Shown: positions 52,241 through 57,873 of the stretch, one piece after another
How the letters are laid out: every line of letters begins with the position of its first letter
How positions within the stretch are numbered: the first letter of the stretch is position 1
DNA from: Bacteroidota bacterium
GTDB lineage: Bacteria > Bacteroidota > Bacteroidia > Chitinophagales > Chitinophagaceae
Direction of reading: 5' to 3'
Assembly: GCA_018267875.1 (NCBI GenBank)
Contig: JAFDXP010000033.1
Coordinates: 1-57,873, forward strand
DNA length: 57,873 bases
The notes under the pieces: model-generated
Databases searched by the model: none
Told to the model about the DNA's origin: nothing
Seen by the model: only the letters and a program-made list of their open reading frames with translations
Made by a program: the position numbers and the translations under genes

Positions 52241-52274
52241 AAAAGCGCGAAGTATATATTTACTTCGCGCTTTT
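52241..52274. terminator. terminator after rfbC
   Basis: A perfect 14-bp stem, AAAAGCGCGAAGTA (52241-52254) with TACTTCGCGCTTTT (52261-52274), and a 6-nt loop. It may also serve the convergent TonB receptor gene, whose stop is 96 nt away. Confidence 0.85.
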
Positions 52275-52369
52275 CACTATGACTATTTCTTTGAAACTGA
52301 AAGGCAATAGGGACTAAAATTTACAACGTTTGATTGTCGTTTATTTACTTTATACCTCTTTTTGGGAGC

Positions 52370-54793
52370 CTAAAACGGTACTTGAATGAGTAAGCTAATA
52401 TTTCTTCCTTGATTCCATATTCCCATTCTTCCAGTTAGATTGTTCATGTCTGCATATCGCAAACGACTAAGGTGATTTTGATAAGTTGTATTCAGTAGAT
52501 TTTGAGCAGCAATATTGCAAGTAAGGTATTTTCTTCCTTTGTAGTTTAGGTCAAATCCACAGCCTGCATTCAATAAGGTATAAGCCGGTGAACTTGTTTC
52601 TGTACTATATGCGGAAAATATTTTGTTTTGCTCGAAGTTGAAATCAAGTCCCATTTTGAAATAAGCATTCTGGACAGATCTTAAAATAGACTTCGTTTGA
52701 ACTCGTAGTTCTGTTCGCCACCTCGGTTGCGGCATTTGGGGTAAGTTTTTTGTACTGTCAGTTTGATTCAATAATGTAATTCCCCGAACAAAAGAAAATG
52801 TATTGTCAAAATGAAGCCAATCAAGGGGATGAGGATGCAAGTCGGAATATAATTCGCCACCAAATAAAAGTGCGGGTACTTGAACATAGGAGTAAGCTAT
52901 ATAGTTTCCATCATTGTTGAAAGTAGGTATGCTGTCGTTACCACTCCCTGTTTTAAGTTTTTGCAAATAGATATAATTGCTCAAATAATTGACAAACCCC
53001 GACACCGTTATATACCAATGCGACGAACGATATTCTGCACCTAAATCAGCTTGATAGCTTCGCTCCGGCTTTAGTAGAGCATTTCCATATTCATAACGCA
53101 AAGTGCCTTCGTGCACACCATTGGCACTTAACTCTGCAATGTTTGGAGCTCTGAAACCCGTTGCCAGGTTGAATTTAAACGTAGTTTGGGGTGAGGAAAG
53201 ATAAGATACTCCAATGCTACCAGAAAATGAATTAAAAGAGCGATGGAATCCAGAAAATTTTACTTCCTCTGGCGATATGGGTTGTGGAATTTGATGACTC
53301 AAACTATCTAAATAAAGTGCTTGGGTATTCAACATTCGGATATCACCTCTCATTCCACCTGAAAGGTTCCATTTACCCCAATTTTTTTGCACAACTCCAT
53401 AGATGCCTCCGTCAAATAAAGTATAATCCGGAATTAAATAACGGGTTCCTGCATTGATATTTCGTTGCACCATTCCATTAATTCCTATCGATGTTTTCCA
53501 ATCTTTTCTTTCCGAAAAAATCATTTTTGCATCGTAACTCCACGTGGACAATTTTAAATTCAGTTCGGGAACATCCGGTGTTAACACATCGGAAAACTCT
53601 CTTCGGTTGTTAAATTGATAGCCTATCGTCAGCCCAAGCCTGGCACCATTATTGAAAAATAAACTGTTATTCCAAGCTACTTTTTGATGTCCGATTCGTT
53701 GATAAGAGGTTTGTGGTTGATAAGAAAGTTTGTCAGCATCCGAAACCATTTTTGTTGTAGCAACATTTCCTATTGCTATCAGTTGTACAAATACTCCTGT
53801 AGCACTGTCTCGTTCACCTTCCGGAACCCCCAACACTTGATTAAATGAAGAAAAAGCAAGTCGAGAATACCCCCATTTACCTGACAATCCCAATTCGGCA
53901 CCTACATCTGCATTTTGATAACGAGAATTAAAGACATAACCATCATACTTGTTTTTGTAATCATGTGCAGCTTTTAAAGTGCCGTAAGTTTGCCAAAAAA
54001 GACCATGATTTCCCCCCTTTAAATTTAAGTTGGCGGCTGCAAGTCCGTTATTGGTTTGATAGTTCAGATTTGCTACTCCTGTCAAAGGTTTTGTGTTAGT
54101 CAAAATTTCATTCGGCACAATGTTGATGACTCCGGCTAAGGCATCCGACCCATAAGCTAAAGAAGCCGGGCCTTTAAGCACTTCTACTTTTGAAACGTTG
54201 TAATCATCAATCTCCACTCCATGTTCATCGCCCCATTGCTGTCCTTCTTGACGTACATTGTCGCTGATAACCAAAATTCGATTAGAGCCCAATCCGCGAA
54301 TAATGGGTTTTGAAATGGCAGGACCGGTAGAAACTTCATTTACACCTGGCACCACCGTCAGAGCATTGATTATATTGCCAAAAGCATTTTCTCTGAGGGT
54401 TGACATCGGAATGCTAACAATTGGCGTACTGCTTTTACGTTGCTCAGTGGAAAGGCTACTGCCAGTTACAACCACTTCATTTTGCTCAATGATACTTTCA
54501 CTAAGTCTAAAGTTTTGGGAAATGTTTCCATCTAATTTGACTACTTGGGTTTGCGTAACAAAATTGATAGAGCGCACCTCAATTAAATAACTGCCTCGTG
54601 GCAAACGACTAATAGCATAGTGCCCTTCAATATCTGAAGTAGTACCTGTTTTTAATTCAGGAAAAGAGATGATCGCGCCAACAACGGGATTTCCAGTTGT
54701 ATCTGAAACGATACCTTGAATAGAATTTTGTTGGGCAAAAATATGAATGGGCGCAAGCAAAGCTACCCACCATAAGTGTATTTTAAACGGCAT
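52370..54793 (-). CDS. TonB-dependent receptor with carboxypeptidase-D-like N-terminal domain
   Basis: 807 residues: signal peptide (about 1-20, WWVALLAPIHIFAQ), a carboxypeptidase regulatory-like domain (about 24-105; GNPVVGAIISFPELKTGTTS, YLIEVRSINFVTQTQVV), a plug (about 112-240; PIIRGLGSNRILVISDNVRQ, VEVLKGPASLAYGSDALAGV) and a beta-barrel ending in Phe. It imports a ligand with TonB energy. The upstream His-rich membrane protein and QQWGDEHGVEIDDYNV in the plug suggest a metal ion or chelate, but the substrate is inferred. Confidence 0.93.
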   Translation of the reverse strand: MPFKIHLWWVALLAPIHIFAQQNSIQGIVSDTTGNPVVGAIISFPELKTGTTSDIEGHYAISRLPRGSYLIEVRSINFVTQTQVVKLDGNISQNFRLSESIIEQNEVVVTGSSLSTEQRKSSTPIVSIPMSTLRENAFGNIINALTVVPGVNEVSTGPAISKPIIRGLGSNRILVISDNVRQEGQQWGDEHGVEIDDYNVSKVEVLKGPASLAYGSDALAGVINIVPNEILTNTKPLTGVANLNYQTNNGLAAANLNLKGGNHGLFWQTYGTLKAAHDYKNKYDGYVFNSRYQNADVGAELGLSGKWGYSRLAFSSFNQVLGVPEGERDSATGVFVQLIAIGNVATTKMVSDADKLSYQPQTSYQRIGHQKVAWNNSLFFNNGARLGLTIGYQFNNRREFSDVLTPDVPELNLKLSTWSYDAKMIFSERKDWKTSIGINGMVQRNINAGTRYLIPDYTLFDGGIYGVVQKNWGKWNLSGGMRGDIRMLNTQALYLDSLSHQIPQPISPEEVKFSGFHRSFNSFSGSIGVSYLSSPQTTFKFNLATGFRAPNIAELSANGVHEGTLRYEYGNALLKPERSYQADLGAEYRSSHWYITVSGFVNYLSNYIYLQKLKTGSGNDSIPTFNNDGNYIAYSYVQVPALLFGGELYSDLHPHPLDWLHFDNTFSFVRGITLLNQTDSTKNLPQMPQPRWRTELRVQTKSILRSVQNAYFKMGLDFNFEQNKIFSAYSTETSSPAYTLLNAGCGFDLNYKGRKYLTCNIAAQNLLNTTYQNHLSRLRYADMNNLTGRMGIWNQGRNISLLIQVPF

Positions 54794-54854
54794 AAGAATA
54801 CAGTTTTATTGCGTGATTTAGAAACGCATTCCGAGGAATTCGAAAAGCAAATTG

Positions 54855-55199
54855 TTAGACAAGAAATAAAGACTGAAATGGCGGACCACGCAAAAAAGCT
54901 TCCGAAAATGCTTGCACAACAATAAATGTGCAAAGGGGATAAGCAACCAACACAAAAAGGTTAGATGCCTGAAGGAAAGAAAAGGTAAGACTATGCTCGA
55001 CAAATGGAGCCAAAACAAAACTTACGAAGGTACAATGGTGGTGTTGCGATTCAAATGAAAGTTCGCCCGAACCATGTACATGATGCACCGTATCCTGATG
55101 TCCGACAAACTGATGTACAAACTCTTTGGACGTTGAACCAAACAAAAGGGTCAAAGCCATCCAAACCGAAAGACTATATCGAATGATTTTTTTAAACAA
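54855..55199 (-). CDS. small His-rich membrane protein paired with the TonB receptor
   Basis: 114 residues: an N-terminal hydrophobic segment (about 7-22), a His-rich stretch (HQFVGHQDTVHHVHG, then ESQHHHC), two hydrophobic segments (about 57-70 and 78-98), and a C-terminus FLRGPP-F. The GPP end and the histidines resemble a loosely defined group of small proteins upstream of metal-linked TonB receptors in Bacteroidota; I know this only by pattern. 61 nt separate it from the receptor, so they are probably co-transcribed. Metal sensing or binding is inferred. Confidence 0.65.
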   Translation of the reverse strand: MFKKIIRYSLSVWMALTLLFGSTSKEFVHQFVGHQDTVHHVHGSGELSFESQHHHCTFVSFVLAPFVEHSLTFSFLQASNLFVLVAYPLCTFIVVQAFSEAFLRGPPFQSLFLV

Positions 55200-55225
55200 A
55201 CCTAATACAATGCAGAATAGACAAA

Positions 55226-55233
55226 CAAAGTTA
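55226..55233 (-). promoter_or_regulatory. -7 element of the His-rich/TonB unit (TAACTTTG, minus)
   Basis: A perfect TAnnTTTG on the minus strand, 26 nt from its end to the ATG at 55199. A TTTG (55260-55257) lies 23 nt upstream. Confidence 0.5.
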
Positions 55234-55279
55234 CAACGACAGCATCAGACCACTGTCAAAACAACTTCATAAATGTTTC

Positions 55280-56332
55280 TCAACCCTCTAACCAAACATC
55301 GCCCCCAATCGGATATCCAACACAAGTTAAAATTTTGCCTTCAGATAAGTCTTTTTCTGTTAGTACTTCATTATAGCTCATCCATACTTTCCCTTTTGTG
55401 CAGCGAAGCATACAACTTCCACAACGGCCGGTTTCACAACTATAAGGCAAAGAAATACCTAATTTTTTGGCTGTTTGTAAAATAGTGTGTGGGTATTGAC
55501 TGTCAAATTGATGAGTTTCTGTCCCTAATTTTAAGGATACTTGATGGGATTTTTGATCTGAAGGTTTATGTAAATGAATAGGGTGGCTGGTATCGAAATT
55601 TTCTTTTCGAATTTGAGCATCATCGTATCCCAATTCCTGTAAGGCATATCGAACCATACGCATGTAAGCAAATGGTCCACAAACATAAAATAGGTGTTCG
55701 GTCTTTTTTCCCAAAGCATATCTTTCTACAAGTTGAGGAAGCAACCATTTACTCAATCGGGCATTGTTTAATTGAGTAGCATTGCTGAATAAATAATGAA
55801 CGATAAAACGATTTTTATAACGCTTTTGAAGCTCATTAATTTCGTTTTCAAAAACCGTTTGCAAGGGAGAACTATTGCTATAAATTAAAACAGCTGAAAC
55901 ATCGTTGTGCTGAAACAACAATTCTTTAAGCAAAGAAAAAATTGGAGTAATACCGATGCCTGCTGCAAAGAAAAAATATTGCTGAAAGTGCTCTATTCGA
56001 TTGGGTAGTAAAAACAAACCAGTGGCCGAAGTGGCAGAAAGTTGATCACCCACACACAAGTTTTCTGTTAAAGGACGTGAGTATCTTCCGTTTGAAATTC
56101 GCTTGATGGTAATAGTAACAACATTATCAATTGAAGGAGCAGAAGAAAATGAATAAGAACGGCGATCTTCTTTATGTAAATCTTCAAAAACCAAAGTCAA
56201 AAACTGTCCGGCTTGATAGGCTATGGGAGTTTCAAAACTCAATTGTAAAGTATGAACATCAGGAGCTTCTTCAATAATTCCAGAAACCTTGACGCGATGA
56301 TATGTAGGCTGAAAGCTGGGCTTAAAAAACAT
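55280..56332 (-). CDS. FAD-dependent ferredoxin/NADPH reductase with C-terminal 2Fe-2S domain (PaaE-like)
   Basis: 350 residues. An FAD-binding barrel (about 10-105) has RRSYSFSSAP, then the NAD(P)-binding domain with AAGIGITPIFSLLKE and VCGPFAYMRMVR. The C-terminal plant-type ferredoxin has C299-x4-C304-x2-C307 and C337. This order equals PaaE and other oxygenase reductases or Hmp-like electron donors. No oxygenase is adjacent, so its partner is unknown; paa genes are not present. Its stop is 80 nt before the His-rich gene, and its start is 5 nt from the yraN stop, so the two are one transcript. Confidence 0.88.
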   Translation of the reverse strand: MFFKPSFQPTYHRVKVSGIIEEAPDVHTLQLSFETPIAYQAGQFLTLVFEDLHKEDRRSYSFSSAPSIDNVVTITIKRISNGRYSRPLTENLCVGDQLSATSATGLFLLPNRIEHFQQYFFFAAGIGITPIFSLLKELLFQHNDVSAVLIYSNSSPLQTVFENEINELQKRYKNRFIVHYLFSNATQLNNARLSKWLLPQLVERYALGKKTEHLFYVCGPFAYMRMVRYALQELGYDDAQIRKENFDTSHPIHLHKPSDQKSHQVSLKLGTETHQFDSQYPHTILQTAKKLGISLPYSCETGRCGSCMLRCTKGKVWMSYNEVLTEKDLSEGKILTCVGYPIGGDVWLEG

Positions 56333-56337
56333 AATCG

Positions 56338-56694
56338 TTAATAAAAAGCATCCTCAAAATGAACTATTTCTCGAACTGAATCCCGAAATAAGTAAATACT
56401 CACTACATCAAATTGTATTTTTAAAGAATTTTCTATCGTATCCAGATATTGTTGAGCTGCTTCACGTAAAAATTGCTGTTTTCGAGGAGTAACGGCTTCT
56501 TCCGGAAAAGAAAAATGAAGACTTGTGCGTGTTTTAACTTCTACAAACACCAGCACATCATGCCTTTGAGCAATAATATCTATCTCCTTTTTTCCGGCAC
56601 ACCAATTTCGATGCAAAATTCGATATCCTTTTTCTACCAAAAACTTTTCGGCTATTTGTTCACCCTTTACCCCCGTTTCGTTATGTTTGGACAT
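56338..56694 (-). CDS. YraN family (UPF0102) endonuclease-like protein
   Basis: 118 residues of the restriction-endonuclease-fold family: GEQIAEKFLVEKGYRILHRN, then KKEIDIIAQRHDVLVFVEVK, which gives the D and E-x-K catalytic pattern, and TRTSLHFSFPEEAVTPRKQQ. Its biological role is unsettled (a Holliday-junction or repair role has been suggested). It is divergent from the isomerase gene with only 28 nt between start codons. Confidence 0.9.
   Translation of the reverse strand: MSKHNETGVKGEQIAEKFLVEKGYRILHRNWCAGKKEIDIIAQRHDVLVFVEVKTRTSLHFSFPEEAVTPRKQQFLREAAQQYLDTIENSLKIQFDVVSIYLFRDSVREIVHFEDAFY
56682..56689 (+). promoter_or_regulatory. -7 element of the isomerase gene (TATGTTTG)
   Basis: A perfect TAnnTTTG lying inside the first codons of yraN, 33 nt from its end to ATG 56723. 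A TTTG at 56655-56658 is 23 nt upstream. It supports ATG 56723 over the TTG at 56687. Confidence 0.45.
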
Positions 56695-56722
56695 TCAAAT
56701 TTTCAAATTCAGCATCAAAATA

Positions 56723-57706
56723 ATGAAGCAGCTCGTTCAAGCCTTCCCAACGCAACTGCAAGAAGCGCTCATCATCGGACAAAGTTATCGGTTTCAAACA
56801 CCTCAAAAGGAATTTAAAAACATAGTGCTTACCGGTCTTGGTGGAAGTGGAATTGGCGGTTCAATTGTTCAGAATTATGTGTCAGACAAAATCTCCATTC
56901 CATTCCTTGTAAATAAGGACTATACGCTACCGGCATTTGTCAATGAAGACACTTTAGTCATTGCTTCTTCCTATTCCGGCAATACAGAAGAAACCATTTC
57001 AGCAGTCAACCAAGCATTAAAAGCAAAGGCAACCATAGTGTGCATCACTTCGGGTGGTAAACTGTCTGAAATTGCTAAAAAGAAAAACTTAGATTGCATT
57101 TTGCTTCCAGCCGGAATGCCGCCCCGCGCTTGTTTGGGCTATTCTCTCACTCAAGTTCTATATGTCTTACTTCATTTTGGCTATATAAAACCCGATTTTG
57201 AAAAGAACATAAAGGCTACCATCAAGTTGCTGACAGAAGAGGAAAAAGAAATTCAAAAGCAAGCAAAAGCATTGGCAAAAAAACTGATTGGGAGAACGCC
57301 CATCATTTATAGTGCAGGTATGTTTGAAGCTGTGGGTGTGCGTTTTCGTCAGCAGATCAATGAAAATGGAAAAATGCTTTGCTGGCATCATGTAATACCG
57401 GAAATGAACCATAATGAATTAGTAGGTTGGCGCACCAAAGACCCATCACGGGTAGTGATTTTTTTACGCAATGAAAATGATCCGGAGCGGGTGCAAATGC
57501 GTATGGAAATCAACAAACCTGTAATTAAGAAATACACACCTCATGTGATAGAACTTTGGTCAAAAGGGAAATCGTTTTTCGAACAAGTATTTTACATAGT
57601 CCATCTTACTGATTGGATTTCTGTTTATTTAGCCGACCTCAACGGTGTAGATGCCATGGATATTGAGGTCATAAATAACCTTAAAAATGCACTCTCCAAA
57701 GCATAA
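56723..57706 (+). CDS. bifunctional phosphoglucose/phosphomannose isomerase-like SIS protein
   Basis: 327 residues with two SIS domains. The first has LTGLGGSGIGGSIVQNYVSD and ASSYSGNTEETISAVNQAL (phosphate binding); the linker has LLPAGMPPRACLGYSLTQVL; the second ends in PEMNHNELVGW, with the catalytic Glu and His context of archaeal PGI/PMI. It interconverts glucose-6-P or mannose-6-P with fructose-6-P. A strong terminator follows directly. Confidence 0.88.
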   Translation: MKQLVQAFPTQLQEALIIGQSYRFQTPQKEFKNIVLTGLGGSGIGGSIVQNYVSDKISIPFLVNKDYTLPAFVNEDTLVIASSYSGNTEETISAVNQALKAKATIVCITSGGKLSEIAKKKNLDCILLPAGMPPRACLGYSLTQVLYVLLHFGYIKPDFEKNIKATIKLLTEEEKEIQKQAKALAKKLIGRTPIIYSAGMFEAVGVRFRQQINENGKMLCWHHVIPEMNHNELVGWRTKDPSRVVIFLRNENDPERVQMRMEINKPVIKKYTPHVIELWSKGKSFFEQVFYIVHLTDWISVYLADLNGVDAMDIEVINNLKNALSKA

Positions 57707-57721
57707 AAAAACCAAAATTTC

Positions 57722-57752
57722 AAACCGCATCTAAACCATGCGGTTTTGTTTT
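57722..57752 (+). terminator. terminator after the isomerase gene, intron insertion point
   Basis: AAACCGCAT-CTAAACC-ATGCGGTTT (9-bp stem, 7-nt loop) followed by TGTTTT. The group II intron begins at the next base. Confidence 0.85.
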
Positions 57753-57873
57753 GTGTGTCAGGCATGTTCTTTATCTATAGGGTGCAAGCCCCGAACGAGA
57801 GTTGCAGTACTTATCGTTAGCCAAGAGCAAGGGTGTTTACCGTGAGGTAAAATCTGAAGGCAGCAGGCGGCAA
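57753..57873 (+). mobile_element. 5' end of a bacterial group II intron (domain I), cut by the window edge
   Basis: GTGTGTC at 57753 fits the group II 5' consensus GUGYG. The following sequence has familiar domain I blocks of bacterial introns: TAGGGTGCAAGCCCCGAACG, then AGAGCAAGGGTGT, CCGTGAGG and ATCTGAAGGCAGC. These were recognised by pattern, not by search. No reverse transcriptase (LtrA) frame is visible because the window ends 121 nt into the element. Insertion right after a terminator resembles the habit of class C introns, but the class is not proven. Confidence 0.7.

Noticed and set aside
1-57873. CRISPR array, tRNA, rRNA or prophage
   Set aside because: No regularly spaced repeats, cloverleaf-like sequence, rRNA segments or phage structural genes were seen.

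Overview
The window is AT-rich chromosomal DNA of a Bacteroidota bacterium. The evidence is the fused cbb3 oxidase subunit CcoNO, a type IX secretion C-terminal sorting domain, bacillithiol BshB1, Bacteroidota-only families (DUF4294, DUF4295), a long NusB, and many promoters with the TAnnTTTG -7 element. The order is not resolved; a Chitinophagales- or Sphingobacteriales-like lineage is a guess. Both edges look like mobile DNA: a truncated CNNM-type gene next to an IS-like end on the left, and the 5' end of a group II intron sitting directly behind a terminator on the right.

Layout. 0.1-4.7 kb: broken CNNM gene, GT-C-like membrane protein with TPRs, yebC, rlmB, SWIB protein. 4.9-14.4 kb: a complete cbb3 oxidase locus (ccoI, ccoS, ccoNO, ccoQ, ccoP, ccoG, ccoH, a SafE-like membrane protein), then a small coiled-coil gene. 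14.5-16.8 kb (minus): a PAS histidine kinase and a receiver-CRP fusion regulator. 16.9-21.1 kb: fused E1 dehydrogenase, PaiB-like protein, sucD and an orphan promoter-terminator unit that may encode a small RNA. 21.2-26.9 kb: an MlaF-like ATPase and a TetR-TolC-EmrA-EmrB efflux operon with two tandem operators. 27-30.3 kb: phosphoesterase, lpxK, formiminotransferase, GNAT. 30.4-36.7 kb: a GltD-like FAD/Fe-S protein, korA, korB and icd. 36.9-44.5 kb: NAD-dependent reductase-like protein, ftsY, a lipoprotein, the rpmB-rpmG-DUF4295 ribosomal operon, bshB1, DUF4294, a LiaF-like protein, and a ygiD-type dioxygenase gene broken by one in-frame stop. 44.9-57.9 kb: AraC regulator, T9SS cargo, nusB-DUF1573-yajC-coaE, a DegT/RfbC pair, a TonB receptor with a His-rich partner, a ferredoxin-reductase-like gene, yraN, a sugar isomerase and the intron.

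The main finding is regulatory. Three promoters in the cbb3 region (ccoI, ccoS and the coiled-coil gene) each carry a CRP/FNR-like palindrome (RTGAY-N4-RTCAT) whose centre lies exactly 51.5 nt upstream of the first base of a TAnnTTTG-like -7 element. The neighbouring kinase and receiver-CRP fusion are the obvious candidate regulators. Together they resemble the FixL-FixJ-FixK cascade collapsed into two proteins. The coiled-coil gene is probably an undescribed member of this regulon. No tRNA, rRNA or CRISPR array was seen.
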